A stretch of 64,000 bases of DNA, taken from Improbicoccus pseudotrichonymphae. Lineage in GTDB: Bacteria > Bacillota > Clostridia > Oscillospirales > Acutalibacteraceae. Where the stretch lies: assembly GCA_036322855.1 (NCBI GenBank), contig AP027924.1:62001-126000 (forward strand), read 5' to 3'. Under the pieces are notes generated by a model that had not been told where the DNA came from, did no database searches, and saw nothing but the letters and a program-made list of their open reading frames with translations. Position 1 is the first letter of the stretch; each line of letters starts with the position of its first letter. Positions 9,221 through 18,942 of the stretch are shown here, piece after piece. Made by a program: the position numbers and the translations under genes.

Positions 9221-9898
9221 TTAACTTAATAAATCGGGTCGGTTTTTCTTCGTGTAATTTATACTTTCTTCTTTTTTCCATTTTTTGATTTTTTCATGAT
9301 TGCCCGTAAGCAAAATTTCTGGCACTTCTCTATTATGCCAAACTTTTGGTTTTGTATACTGAGGGAATTCTAAGAGTTTTCTAAAATGACTTTCTTCTTC
9401 TTTCTTTGTATTTTTCGAAAGAACATTTGGTAATAAACGGACTACGGCATCGATAATTATCAATGCCGGCAATTCACCCCCGCTTATAACATAATCGCCT
9501 ATGGAAATCTGTTCATCAGCTATTTCTTCAATAACTCTTTCATCTATTCCCTCATATCTTCCACACATAAAAGTTATATTTTTAAAAAAAGTTAATTCTT
9601 TTGCAATTTTTTGATTAAAAACCCTTCCTCTCGGAGACATAAATATTAAATAAGGTCTTACTTTTCTGATAGAAACTATATGTTTAAAGCAATCATAAAT
9701 TGGTTGAGGTTTTATAATCATTCCTCCACCTCCGCCATAGGGAGTATCATCAATTCTCTTGTGTTTATTATCAGAAAAATCACGAAGTTGATGATAATTA
9801 ATATCTAAAACTTTTTTCAACAGGCTTTTCTTCATAATTCCGATGGACATTACATTTTTGCATATTTCAGGAAAAAGAGTTACTATATCTATGTTCAT
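9221..9898 (-). CDS. trmD: tRNA (guanine-N1-)-methyltransferase
   Basis: A 225-residue SPOUT methyltransferase with all TrmD hallmarks: N-terminal MNIDIVTLFPEI, DDTPYGGGGGM, MCGRYEGIDERV and the trefoil-knot stretch IGDYVISGGELPALIIIDA. It methylates G37 of tRNAs with a G at position 36 using S-adenosylmethionine, preventing frameshifting. Slightly shorter than the usual 240-250 residues at the C-terminus. The normal partners rimM, rpsP and rplS are not adjacent. The PAAR-like gene follows it. Confidence 0.95.
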   Translation of the reverse strand: MNIDIVTLFPEICKNVMSIGIMKKSLLKKVLDINYHQLRDFSDNKHKRIDDTPYGGGGGMIIKPQPIYDCFKHIVSIRKVRPYLIFMSPRGRVFNQKIAKELTFFKNITFMCGRYEGIDERVIEEIADEQISIGDYVISGGELPALIIIDAVVRLLPNVLSKNTKKEEESHFRKLLEFPQYTKPKVWHNREVPEILLTGNHEKIKKWKKEESINYTKKNRPDLLS

Positions 9899-10013
9899 AA
9901 ATTTTTAATTTTTTATATTTGGAATAAAACACAACATTATTAGAGTATAATCTAATGTTTTTGTAACGTTCAATACACCATTGCAAAATTATACTTTATT
10001 TTTATTATAGAAT

Positions 10014-10052
10014 TTTGTAAAATGTTTTTGTTGTTTGTTTACATTTTACAAA
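10014..10052. repeat. 11-bp inverted repeat upstream of tRNA-Ser
   Basis: TTTGTAAAATG at 10014-10024 is repeated in reverse complement at 10042-10052 with a 17-nt T-rich loop. It lies between trmD and tRNA-Ser and could be an operator, a terminator-like hairpin or a recombinase site of the neighbouring element. The sequence does not decide. Confidence 0.45.
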
Positions 10053-10090
10053 TAGATGACAGGTTTCTCTGTTTTTCAGAGGAATTTTGT

Positions 10091-10181
10091 GGAGAAGTAC
10101 TCAAGTGGTTGAAGAGGCGCCCCTGCTAAGGGTGTAGATCGGGAAACCGGTGCGAGAGTTCGAATCTCTCCTTCTCCGCCA
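10091..10181 (+). tRNA. tRNA-Ser (GCU)
   Basis: Full cloverleaf with a 7-bp acceptor GGAGAAG/CTTCTCC, anticodon arm CGCCC-CTGCTAA-GGGTG (anticodon GCU), a long variable arm as expected for serine, a T-arm with GTTCGAATC, and an encoded CCA. The integrase-bearing element begins just downstream. Confidence 0.95.
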
Positions 10182-10202
10182 ATGTAGTGTTTTATAGGGG
10201 CT

Positions 10203-10230
10203 CTGGTTTTCTGTTTGTACAGAAAACCAG
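10203..10230. terminator. hairpin between tRNA-Ser and the recombinase gene
   Basis: Perfect 11-bp stem CTGGTTTTCTG / CAGAAAACCAG with a 6-nt loop. It separates the convergent tRNA-Ser and recombinase genes and could stop transcription from both sides, although there is no strong U-run. Confidence 0.6.
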
Positions 10231-10243
10231 TTGGAAGATTTGG

Positions 10244-11944
10244 TTAGATTACCCTTGTTAATCTTTCTTCTTTTCTTCCGAAGGCCTTTTGTGAGCTTGG
10301 AATTTCGGCCTTCTTGAGTTTTGGCATTTCGACTTTACCAATAAAGTTGTAATAGATTTCGATTTTTCGAAATACTTCTTTACCGATTTGTTCTCGGTGA
10401 TGAACTATGATTTTATCTATAAATTCATGAAGAATCTCGTAAGTAAGTTCATTCATATTTGAGTGTTTTCGGGCTATTTTCAAAAAAGCGTCGCTATTCA
10501 TTTCATGGTTCTTTTCCTCTGTAACTATTTCTTTCAGATATTTTATTCTTTGTTTGGGTTCTAATTGTTCGTCTTCGAACTTTATTGAAAGTTTTAGAAA
10601 TTTTTCCTCGTTTAGAATGCCCAAGGCTTTGTCTTCGTAAACTTTTTCAAATAAAACATCAAGTTCATTGTTTCTTTTTAAAGCTAATTCTAAATTTTCT
10701 TGATTTTTTTGTTGTTCCATTTGAATTCTTTTATAATTCTCGTTGACAACAATCTTTACAAACTCATCTTCAAATTTGTTTGCAAACTGTATGATCTCAT
10801 AAATTTTGTTTCTTATGTTATGAGTCAGACTATCAAGTCTTATATGATGTGTCTTGTTGCATAAACCATTTCTGTGTCTATTATTAAAACAAGAAAAATA
10901 TTTGTTGTCCTGGTTGTCGTGTGTATATTTGAAATTTAGGTTTGCCCCACAACTACTACATTTAAGTAACCCCGAAAACATGTTTCTTTCAACGACATTT
11001 TTTGATTGTCTGAATTTGGTTTTATTAAATGTCTTTTGAACATCTTCGAATAATTGGCGACTTATTATTGGTTTATGCACATCTTTATGAATTTCCCATT
11101 CTTCTTTGGGATTTGAAACTTGAACTTTAACTTTAAAAGATTTTTTTCTAGTCTTGAAGTTTATAATGTCTCCACAGTATGATTGATTTTTCAAAATTCT
11201 GTTTACATTTTCTTCTGTCCATAGATATTTATCTCTATGAACTTTAATAGCAGGCTTTTTGTAACCTTTTTCGGCTGCATATTGGGATGGAATTAAAACT
11301 TTTTCTTTTCTGAGAGTTCTGGCAATTTTAGTTGTGCTTTCACCGGCTGATCTCATACTAAAGATTTTTCTTACAATCTCGGCAGCTTCTGGATCTATTT
11401 CCCAAGTTTTGGTATCTTTGTTTAATTTATAACCGTAGGGAGCAGATGTACCAATTGGCAGACCTTGTTTGCTTTTTAATCTTAAAGTAGACTTTACTTT
11501 GCGGCTTATGTCTTTACAGTAAAATTCATTAATGATATTTCTGAAAGGCGTAAAGTCGTCTTCGCCTTGTTGGCTGTCTACTCCATCGTTTACGGCAATA
11601 AATCTTACGTTATGCATGGGTAGTAGATTTTCTGTGAGTTTTCCGACTTCTAGGTAGTTTCTTCCGAGTCGAGACATATCCTTAACAATTAAAGTTTCTA
11701 TTCTTCCTTGTTCAATTAGATCATATAATTCTTTGAAGCCCTTTCTTTTGAAAGTCACTCCCGAAATACCATCATCTATAAAGATTTGAAGATTTCTAAA
11801 TTTGTTTCTATTGGCATAATCTGTTAAAAAAGCTTTTTGATTGGCAATACTGTTTGATTCTCCTTCTTGTTCATCCTCCCTTGATAGTCTTAAATATAAA
11901 GCGGTTATTCTTTCTTCCGCAATGTAATTTGCTAAATTTAACAT
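10244..11944 (-). CDS. large serine recombinase (TnpX-like integrase)
   Basis: A 566-residue large serine recombinase. The N-terminal resolvase domain (about 12-150) has the nucleophile in LYLRLSREDE (Ser21) and the KDMSRLGRNYLEVG helix. A recombinase domain with PYGYKLNK follows (about 165-290), then a zinc ribbon with CSSCGANL and a second cysteine pair (about 328-375), and a coiled-coil C-terminal region. Such enzymes integrate and excise conjugative or mobilisable elements and phages. It appears intact. Together with the TnpW-like protein behind it, it resembles clostridial Tn4451-type elements. The cargo that remains is phage tail genes and debris. Confidence 0.9.
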   Translation of the reverse strand: MLNLANYIAEERITALYLRLSREDEQEGESNSIANQKAFLTDYANRNKFRNLQIFIDDGISGVTFKRKGFKELYDLIEQGRIETLIVKDMSRLGRNYLEVGKLTENLLPMHNVRFIAVNDGVDSQQGEDDFTPFRNIINEFYCKDISRKVKSTLRLKSKQGLPIGTSAPYGYKLNKDTKTWEIDPEAAEIVRKIFSMRSAGESTTKIARTLRKEKVLIPSQYAAEKGYKKPAIKVHRDKYLWTEENVNRILKNQSYCGDIINFKTRKKSFKVKVQVSNPKEEWEIHKDVHKPIISRQLFEDVQKTFNKTKFRQSKNVVERNMFSGLLKCSSCGANLNFKYTHDNQDNKYFSCFNNRHRNGLCNKTHHIRLDSLTHNIRNKIYEIIQFANKFEDEFVKIVVNENYKRIQMEQQKNQENLELALKRNNELDVLFEKVYEDKALGILNEEKFLKLSIKFEDEQLEPKQRIKYLKEIVTEEKNHEMNSDAFLKIARKHSNMNELTYEILHEFIDKIIVHHREQIGKEVFRKIEIYYNFIGKVEMPKLKKAEIPSSQKAFGRKEERLTRVI

Positions 11945-12005
11945 TTTTTAATCTCCCTTATTTAAAGTTAGATCAAAAACCAAAATAGCAATGTTTACAC
12001 TATCA

Positions 12006-12278
12006 TTATACATCATTATTGATCGAATTGGAGCTCCTTAGATCTGCTTTTATAAGATTTTTTATTTTATCAATTACAGTATCACCCTCCTTTAGAAAAT
12101 GTGATTCAATAATATAGGTCGTATTGCCTATTTTTTGTTCATTATAGGTATCAAAATATATAGTTTTGGGCTTTTTAACATTTTCACCAACTTTTTCATC
12201 AGTTTCTTGATTAAAAGATTTTTCCTTTGTAAATTCATTAGATTTCTTAAATTCGTTTTGCATATGTTTATTTTTCAT
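12006..12278 (-). CDS. TnpW-like transposon protein
   Basis: About 90 residues. The C-terminal half, KIGNTTYIIESHFLKEGDTV followed by IDKIKNLIKADL, matches the small TnpW-type proteins found beside serine recombinases in clostridial mobilisable elements. The N-terminus is Lys/Asn/Glu-rich. The ATG at 12278 is preceded by GGAGG nine bases upstream, so it is preferred over the upstream TTG. Function of TnpW proteins is not established; the family call rests on the short conserved half. Confidence 0.6.
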   Translation of the reverse strand: MKNKHMQNEFKKSNEFTKEKSFNQETDEKVGENVKKPKTIYFDTYNEQKIGNTTYIIESHFLKEGDTVIDKIKNLIKADLRSSNSINNDV

Positions 12279-12394
12279 AGTTAGTTCCTCCAAATTTATA
12301 ATTTATAATTTTAATAATTTGTTACTGAAATTGTGATTAATAATGTAAATAGTAATTTAAACATTTTGATTATAATTTCGGTTCTTGAAATAAC

Positions 12395-12800
12395 ATTACT
12401 TTTCTAGTTCTAGTTTACAGACCAAAGTTTCATACGAGTTTCACGTCCGCGGGTTAGCTAGCCCCCGGCAGTCGTCTTGCCTCATTAGAAACCCACTTCC
12501 AAGTTAAAGTTTTCGTTTCTAACTTACTGACTCGACTGAAGTATCATTAGAAAATACAGGTTCTTCCGTTGGTTATTAAAGAGTAGCTGTATTCGTTAAT
12601 CATGCAGATATTGTATTTAGCAATATTGCAAATTAACTGTCCTTTAGTCTTTTTATTCAATTGTCAAAGCTCACTTTTACTCTTGCTATGTACCTTACAT
12701 CTTAGAACGTAAAAGATTCTAAATTTGGTTAGAGTAATTTTTATTGTTTTAGAAGGGCAGAAAAAAGTCCTTCTATATATAGGGCGTTGAGAATGGCAAA
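12395..12800. ncRNA. candidate structured RNA in the integrative element
   Basis: About 400 bp without an open frame but with clearly higher GC patches and several local inverted repeats: CCGCGGG...CCCCCGG around 12448-12468, TTAGAAAC...GTTTCTAA around 12486-12520, TTAGAA...TTCTAA around 12702-12722, and AGAAGG...CCTTCT around 12750-12775. It separates the TnpW-like gene from the broken sigma factor. Orientation is not clear. I did not recognise a known RNA family; large ornate RNAs are known from mobile elements of Firmicutes. Confidence 0.35.
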
Positions 12801-12807
12801 CGTCAGG

Positions 12808-13216
12808 TCATTTTTTAAAAAATTTTTTAAGTTTGGATAAAGCACTATTAATTGATTGATTTACTGATTGTTTTTGTACATTTTGTACTCTTGCAATTTC
12901 TGAAATAGAAAAATTTTTAAAATAATGAAGCATTACTCTTTCTTTCTGAATCTTGGGCAATTTTTCAATAGCTTCATAAAGCTTTTTTATCTCGAATTTC
13001 TATGTAACTTTCTTCTGTGGATTCTACTAATTCTTTTGATAACAAATTAAAAAGACTGGGGTCTTCGTTAATTGAATCAAGACTATTTTCTTGCTTCCGT
13101 TTACGATTTCTCCAGTCTTATTGCCAAAAGTTTTCTTTGTCGAATTTGTAAATTTCGTGTGTTACTTCTACTTCTATTATTTTTCCGTCGTGATCTTCGA
13201 TTTTAATTTTATACAC
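12808..13216 (-). pseudogene. sigma-70-like factor of a mobile element, frameshifted
   Basis: From a GTG at 13216 (AAGGAAG upstream) the frame reads VYKIKIEDHDGKIIEVEVTH, hits an in-frame stop after FDKENFWQ, then continues and is shifted once near 12985. The C-terminal part is a clear sigma region 4 / helix-turn-helix: LPKIQKERVMLHYFKNFSI, then EIARVQNVQKQSVNQSINSA and LSKLKKFFKK. Small sigma-like proteins of this layout occur in clostridial conjugative transposons beside the recombinase. The stop and the shift make it non-functional unless recoded. Confidence 0.65.
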
Positions 13217-13452
13217 GCTTATACTTCCTTTAATTTTTAGATTTTGAATTTTTAAAAAAATTAAAGGTTTCTAAGGATACCTGGCGTAATATGCAAAAAA
13301 ATGTTTTAAAGTCATGTTGAAACTCAACAATTTGTACATGTTTTTTAAATTCACGTTTGAATTTGACAATATATATACGTTTTTTTGTTGAATTTCACTA
13401 GAAAATCTGACGATTTAAATTCAGAAACAAATTTAAATTCGGAGACAAAAAT

Positions 13453-13471
13453 AGCAACCGAATTGGTTGCT
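13453..13471 (-). terminator. terminator after the tail fibre gene
   Basis: Stem AGCAACC / GGTTGCT with a 5-nt loop, 32 nt after the stop codon of the tail fibre gene read on the minus strand. Confidence 0.55.
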
Positions 13472-13502
13472 TGTTCTGTTTTAATCTGTTGATTAGTAAC
13501 TT

Positions 13503-15497
13503 CTAACTAATTCTTTGCCAATAATAACAAGTAACATTTGCTAATGTTCCTGAGCCATTCAAAGTCCATGAGCCTCCAAAATAAGTGCTTGGATTTGTTG
13601 AATTTACACTGATATATATAGAACCTATTGGGTAAAACGGATTTGGATATGCTTTTTCGTTTCCAGTTTTTAGTTGAATTTGATTTGAAGTGATCGTATC
13701 GGACAAAGTTATTTGGTTAATTTTAAAGTTATCGTTGCCGGTGTTTGTGCTTTGATCTTTGTAATATTGCAGATGTAAATACCAAACTTGGCCTTTTGTT
13801 AGAGTATAGCTTGCACTTGATGAAGATGAGCCACTTGCGTGTATGAATCGACCTGTTGTGGTTGTTGAGCTTGGATGTGATGAAGATGTGTTAGCTAAAA
13901 CATTGCCATAATCATAGTTTGATTCAGATGAAATTGTATAATTTATTGTGACAGTGGCATCGTTTTCATGATTTGTCATATCTATTTTTAAACATGTGTT
14001 TGAAGTTGAGTTTGCTATTCCTTGATTATTGCTTGTGAAAACTCCGTTGCTATAAGTGAAATAGTAGCTATCGTTGGAAACTATTGTATATGATTCATTC
14101 CAATCACTTATGATGTCGTAGTTTAATGTCTGATTTCCATTTAAGATATCTACATCAAATGAATTGTCGTTTACTGGAAATTTATTGACTCCGACAGATA
14201 TTTTTTGTGTATCAAAAAACATTATCGGAAGTCCTTTAGCCAAAGTTTGTGAATAAGTTATAGAATCAAACTGATCAGCTATTGTGAATTCAAAGTTCCA
14301 TGAGATTGTGTTGTCAAAGATGGTGGTATAGCTGGTATTATTTTCAATTTCTGTATAATCTGACCAAATATCACTTGATGTAGGTCTATTTCTATACTTT
14401 ATGTAGTTAATAGAGTTTTTACCGTTAACACTTGATATTTGAGCATCTACTTTTAGATTTGTTTCAGATTCAAAATTATTTATTCTTGCTAGAGAGATAG
14501 CTACCGTTGGCGGCAACCAATCATAGATGGTTATAGTTTTTGAGATAGTTGTTGAATTTCCTCTGGAATCTATGGCTTGTATACTAATATTTGTATTTGA
14601 TGAGAGATTTATAGCTCCGAAATTAATGGTTCTTGCTGATGTGTAATTATATGTAGTCCCGTTAAATGTAAGTTTATAACTGCTGATTGTAGCTGAATTT
14701 TTACCTGCGGCAGAAGTAAAAGTAACTGTTAGATTTGACTTGTTTCTTACAATCCATTGATCATTGTTTGTTATATTTACTACATTTGAATTTGTATCTT
14801 GATATGTAATTTGAGAACTACTAAAAGTTGGATTTGAATTTGTAACATAAAATGTAAAACTTCTACTTGCTGCTCCTATATATGTGCTTCCATTATAGGT
14901 TTCACACCATAAAGTTCCAGTTCCACTATTTGAATTTGGTATCTTTGCATAAAAAGAAGTAGGAATCGTCCAAGTATAGCTAGTTCCTACGTTTCTGGCA
15001 AATATTTCCCAACCATCACCTATATCATAATATAACATGTGTGTGAAATAAGAAGAAGCTCGACTAATTGTAATACTTGTTGTGCTTCCAATATTACCAT
15101 TTCCACCAGAAAATGAGCTTGCTCTTGGAATTGTTGTGAGTGTTTGAGAATAACTTTGTTCACTTGAGCTAACAGTACTCATGCTAAACCATGAGCTACA
15201 AGTTAGAGTTTTAGAACCGTCGCTATTATGCGAAATATCTAAAGTTTTTGAAAATAAAATTATTCCATTTTCTGTTATTTTTTGATCCGAAGTTATGCTG
15301 GCGCTATAGGTAGTTCCATCTATTTTACAATAAATAGTTCCTGTACCATAAGTAGTATAGCCGGTGTTTGTGCGTCTTACTCTTACGTAAACATAAACAT
15401 TAGAAGTGTTATTTGAGATATTTTGGCTATTTTGTGTGATTGTTATTGTATATTTTATATATTGATTGGTAGTAGACATATCTGATGAGGTGGACAT
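13503..15497 (-). CDS. phage tail fibre / host-specificity protein (DUF859-like)
   Basis: A 664-residue Ser/Thr/Asn-rich protein built of repeated beta-sandwich-like stretches. The N-terminal half has the SRASSYFTHMLYYDIGDGW pattern of siphophage DUF859 tail proteins, and the C-terminus has the phage baseplate motif PFYPIGSIYISVNSTNPSTY followed by FGGSW, typical of receptor-facing ends. It is longer and intact, unlike the truncated inverted copy at 18277-18873. Gene order on the minus strand is tail protein (15653-16313) then this fibre, as in siphophages. Only the distal tail module is left; no capsid, terminase or lysis genes are seen. Confidence 0.75.
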   Translation of the reverse strand: MSTSSDMSTTNQYIKYTITITQNSQNISNNTSNVYVYVRVRRTNTGYTTYGTGTIYCKIDGTTYSASITSDQKITENGIILFSKTLDISHNSDGSKTLTCSSWFSMSTVSSSEQSYSQTLTTIPRASSFSGGNGNIGSTTSITISRASSYFTHMLYYDIGDGWEIFARNVGTSYTWTIPTSFYAKIPNSNSGTGTLWCETYNGSTYIGAASRSFTFYVTNSNPTFSSSQITYQDTNSNVVNITNNDQWIVRNKSNLTVTFTSAAGKNSATISSYKLTFNGTTYNYTSARTINFGAINLSSNTNISIQAIDSRGNSTTISKTITIYDWLPPTVAISLARINNFESETNLKVDAQISSVNGKNSINYIKYRNRPTSSDIWSDYTEIENNTSYTTIFDNTISWNFEFTIADQFDSITYSQTLAKGLPIMFFDTQKISVGVNKFPVNDNSFDVDILNGNQTLNYDIISDWNESYTIVSNDSYYFTYSNGVFTSNNQGIANSTSNTCLKIDMTNHENDATVTINYTISSESNYDYGNVLANTSSSHPSSTTTTGRFIHASGSSSSSASYTLTKGQVWYLHLQYYKDQSTNTGNDNFKINQITLSDTITSNQIQLKTGNEKAYPNPFYPIGSIYISVNSTNPSTYFGGSWTLNGSGTLANVTCYYWQRIS

Positions 15498-16314
15498 AAT
15501 TTCACTCCAGATTTTTAAATTTCAAATCAAAAAATAAAATTAATTAAAGATAAAAATAAAAAACTCCATCTAAACCGATAGAGCTAATTGTTATTTACTT
15601 TTTAAATTTTGTTTTATTTATCTTAATTCATTAATTCGTTTAATTTATTAATTTATACCAAAGCAACAACACCTATTCCCGTGTTTGTTTCAGTGTCAAG
15701 TTTAATAAATCTTAGTCTATTCGATAGCGTTATTTCATGCTCAATTACTGACTTTTCCATGTGAAATTCATCTTTTGAGACCCAATAAAGTGGAGTCGTT
15801 CCATCTATATTGTAACCACAAAAGCCAATGTTGGCATTCATCCTTATGGTTGTGCCATCGTCGCAATAAATATTGATGCCTTCTTTGTTTACTTCACAGA
15901 TTAGAGTGTTTGAATCATTATAAAGTTCGATTTTACCTGATTCATTAAGGTTTGAACCTAATTTCAGAGTTCCTCCTTTTACTAAGTCTGCCGTAAGATG
16001 AAGAGTCTGAATCATTTGCATATCAAGTTGACCATCAATGGTCCAGGCACTGTTGAAAGTTCCGTTGATTCCGTTCTGAGAGAAACCGATTCCCCCTGAA
16101 TTTATTCTCATTACATTAGTTGCTTCTTCTTTAGGTATTTTGTCTAAAATTAAGATTTGGCTACCATCATAAATTACATAAGAGTTTCCAAGGACACTAT
16201 TTATCTTATTTGTTGCCTCAATTAGTTCTTTTTCTAATTTAGCAGTAGTTTCTCCGGCACTTTTGTCTACTTCTTCTGTTATTTTGTTTTCAATATTAGT
16301 TATTAAGTTTTTTA
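14907..16314. repeat. left arm of a large inverted duplication of phage tail genes
   Basis: The reverse complement of this segment matches 17415-18867 across both tail genes. The arms differ by scattered substitutions and by the length of the gap between the genes (about 155 against 200 nt), so the duplication is not recent. The arm ends at the TA target site of the IS at 16315. Confidence 0.85.
15653..16313 (-). pseudogene. phage tail protein, 5' end removed by the IS insertion
   Basis: The C-terminal about 220 codons of a siphophage tail protein (tail-endopeptidase-like C-terminal part) are open from the IS boundary at 16313 to a stop at 15653. Readable motifs are NSGGIGFSQNGINGTFNSAW and TLHLTADLVKGGTLKLGS, typical of tail proteins that join the fibre to the tail tip. 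An ATG at 16111 could yield a 152-residue fragment. The better preserved inverted copy is at 17142-18076. Confidence 0.75.
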
Positions 16315-17139
16315 GAGCCTGTTCCCACTAAAAAATTGATACAAAAACAAGAGCGAGTTGTATAAATCCAATGAACATAATATCTAATTTTTCAAATCTA
16401 CAAAATATACGACGAAATCCACAAATTCGTCGAAAAAGACGTTCAATTTCATTACGCCTTTTATAGAGAGTTTTATCGTATTCCCAAGGTTTTTTACGAT
16501 TTTTCTTAGGAGGCACAATAGGACTAAAATTAAGTATTTGAGCAGTATATCGAGTAAGATCATCTTCATAGGCTCTGTCCATAACTAAAGATATATATAT
16601 AAGTATCAGGTTTATCTACCGTTTCCATAAGAAGTCTTCCATGCGGTGCATCATGACACACTGGCCTTCACTTAAAATAAAATCAACAGCTCTTTTTCAT
16701 TTGCGCATATCATATGAACTTTTGTAGTTAGCTCACCTTTAGAGCGTCCTATGGCTTGTTTTCCGTTTTTTTAAAGCCCCACAAGCGTCTGGGTGTACTT
16801 TGACGTTTCTAGAATCCATAAATAAAGCCTCAGGATTAAGTTTAAGAACATTTTGTACGTGCAATTCTCTAAATAATTTTTCAATAATACCGACCTCAAC
16901 CCAACGCCTAAAACGCTTGTATATCACGTGCCAATTTCCAAATTCAGACGGCAGTTTCCTCCATTTACAGCCGTTTTCACAGATATACAGTAATGCATTT
17001 ATAAACACCAGATTGTTTACTGCCACATTACCTCTTTGTACAGGCAATAAATTTTTAATTTTTTCATATCCTTCTTCTGTTATTTCCATCTATTTTATTA
17101 TAGCATTTTTTGTTTATTTTTTTTAGTGGGAACAGGCTC
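16315..17139 (-). mobile_element. IS5-family (IS427-group-like) insertion sequence
   Basis: About 825 bp bounded by inverted repeats of about 20 bp (GAGCCTGTTCCCACTAAAAA on the left, its reverse complement on the right). A TA lies directly outside both ends (16313-16314, 17140-17141), fitting the 2-bp TA target duplication of the IS427 group. The two flanks are not contiguous parts of one tail gene but belong to the two inverted copies, so a rearrangement followed or accompanied insertion. Confidence 0.8.
16328..17089 (-). pseudogene. IS5-family transposase, multiply frameshifted
   Basis: The first ORF (17089-16739) begins MEITEEGYEKIKNLLP and carries the DUF4096-type N-terminal domain (NGCKWRKLPSEFGNWHVIYK, FMDSRNVKVHPDACG). 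At an A7 run near 16772 the frame must shift to continue GKQAIGRSKGELTTKVHMIC. Two further shifts near 16680 and 16650 are needed to reach CHDAPHGRLLMETVDKPDTY and the DDE C-terminus NEIERLFRRICGFRR. The first shift could be the programmed one known in this group. The later two mean the enzyme is dead. Confidence 0.8.
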
Positions 17140-17141
17140 TA

Positions 17142-18076
17142 ACGGATATCACAATGCTCTTGAAATAGATCTAAGAACGAAAGCACTAAACCATTTAAAC
17201 AAAAATTCAGTTCCAAAGGTAAACTATTCAATTTCTGTATATCTAGAAAATGTTAATAACAATGAAAATATTAATATCTCAGATGTAGGAGACATAATTT
17301 ATGTAAAACATCCAAAATGTAGAATTGATATAGAAACCAGCGTTATAGCCCTTGAATATGACGTTATAAGCAACAAAATAACAAAAATTGAGTTCGGAAA
17401 CTTTAAAAATAATCTAAAAAATTTAATAACTAATATTGAAAACAAAATAACAGAAGAAGTAGATAAAAGTGCCGGAGAGACTACTGCTAAGCTAGAAAAA
17501 GAACTAATTGAGGCAACAAATAAAATAAATAGCGTCCTTGGTAACTCTTATGTAATCTATGATGGTAGCCAAATCTTAATTTTAGACAAAATACCTAAAG
17601 AAGAAGCAACTAATGTAATGAGAATAAATTCAGGGGGAATCGGTTTCTCTCAGAACGGAATCAACGGAACTTTCAACAGTGCCTGGACCATTGATGGTCA
17701 ACTTGATATGCAAATGATTCAGACTCTTCATCTTACGGCAGACTTAGTAAAAGGAGGAACTCTAAAACTAGGTTCAAACTTAAATGAATCAGGTAAAATC
17801 GAACTTTATAATGATTCAAACACTTTAATCTGTGAAGTAAACAAAGAAGGCATCAACATTTATTGCGATGATGGCACAACCATAAGAATGAATGCCAACA
17901 TTGGCTTTTGTGGCTACGATATAGATGGGACAACTCCACTTTATTGGGTCTCAAAAGATGAATTCCACATGGAAAAATCAGTAATTGAGCATGAAATAAC
18001 GCTATCGAATAGACTAAGATTCATTAAACTTGATACAGATTCAAACACCGGAATAGGAGTTGTTGCTTTGGTATAA
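17142..18076 (+). pseudogene. phage tail protein, 5'-truncated inverted copy
   Basis: About 311 codons open from the IS edge to a stop at 18076. The nominal start lies inside the IS end and is not native. N-terminal part contains LEIDLRTKALNHLN and YSISVYLENV, as in the receptor-binding-protein holder of siphophage tail tips; the C-terminal 152 residues are almost identical to the copy at 15653. A coiled region (NIENKITEEVDKSAGETTAK) lies in the middle. Followed 200 nt later by the truncated fibre copy. Confidence 0.75.
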
Positions 18077-18867
18077 AATATGTTAATTGATAACAAAAAT
18101 GACTAATAACAAAAATTTTAATAATTTTAATAATAATAAACAAAATAAACGTCTAGATTGACGCTTTATTTTTTTGCCTTTTCTTACCTATCTTAATCAT
18201 CTTATCTTTTATTACTTTCTTATTTTTTATTTTTTATTACTTATATCTTATTTTTCTTACTTTTGGAGCTGAAAATATGTCCACCTCATCAGATATGTCT
18301 ACTACCAATCAATATATAAAATATACAATAACAATCACACAAAATAGTCAAAATGTCTCAAACAACACTTCTAATGTTTATGTTTACGTAAGGGTAAGGC
18401 GCACAAATACTGGATATACGACTTATGGTACAGGAACTATTTATTGCAAAATAGATGGAACTACCTATAGCGCCAGCATAACTTCAGATCAAAAAATAAC
18501 AGAAAATGGAATAATTTTATTTTCAAAAACTTTGGATATTACCCACAATTTTGACGGTTCTAAAACTCTAACTTGTAGCTCATGGTTTAGCATGAGCACT
18601 GTTAGCTCAAGCGAACAAAGTTATTCTCAAACACTCACAACAATTCCAAGAGCAAGCTCATTTTCTGGTGGAAATGGTAATATTGGAAGCACGACTAGTA
18701 TTGCAATTAGTCGAGCTACGACAAATTTCACACACATGTTATATTATGATATAGGTGATGGTTGGGAAATATTTGCCAGAAACGTAGGAACTAGCTATAC
18801 TTGGACGATTCCTACTTCTTTTTATGCAAAGATACCAAATTCAAATAGCGGAACTGGAACTTTATGG
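17415..18867. repeat. right arm of the inverted tail-gene duplication
   Basis: Matches the reverse complement of 14907-16314. It ends abruptly inside the fibre gene exactly at the 3' end of tRNA-Glu (18868). Confidence 0.85.
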
Positions 18868-18873
18868 TGGTGA
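18277..18873 (+). pseudogene. phage tail fibre fragment, truncated at tRNA-Glu
   Basis: 198 residues, nearly identical to the first 196 residues of the fibre at 13503-15497 (differences include ISHNSDGS against ITHNFDGS), then cut after NSNSGTGTLW where the tRNA-Glu 3' end begins. Its own ATG and TTTTGGAGCTG ribosome site are kept, so a shortened protein could be made. Confidence 0.8.
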
Positions 18874-18942
18874 CTCGGACGGGATTCGAACCCGTGTTAC
18901 CGCCGTGAAAGGGCAGTGTCTTAACCACTTGACCACCGAGCC
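18868..18942 (-). tRNA. tRNA-Glu (UUC)
   Basis: Acceptor GGCTCGG/CCGAGTC, D-arm GGTCAAGTGGTTAAGACAC, anticodon loop with UUC (CCCTTTCACGG), T-arm GGTTCGAATCC, and encoded CCA. The phage fibre fragment abuts the CCA end. Confidence 0.95.

Noticed and set aside
16739..17089. IS transposase ORFs as an active programmed-frameshift IS
   Set aside because: Even allowing a shift at the A7 run, two more shifts are needed to reach the DDE C-terminus, so it is inactive.
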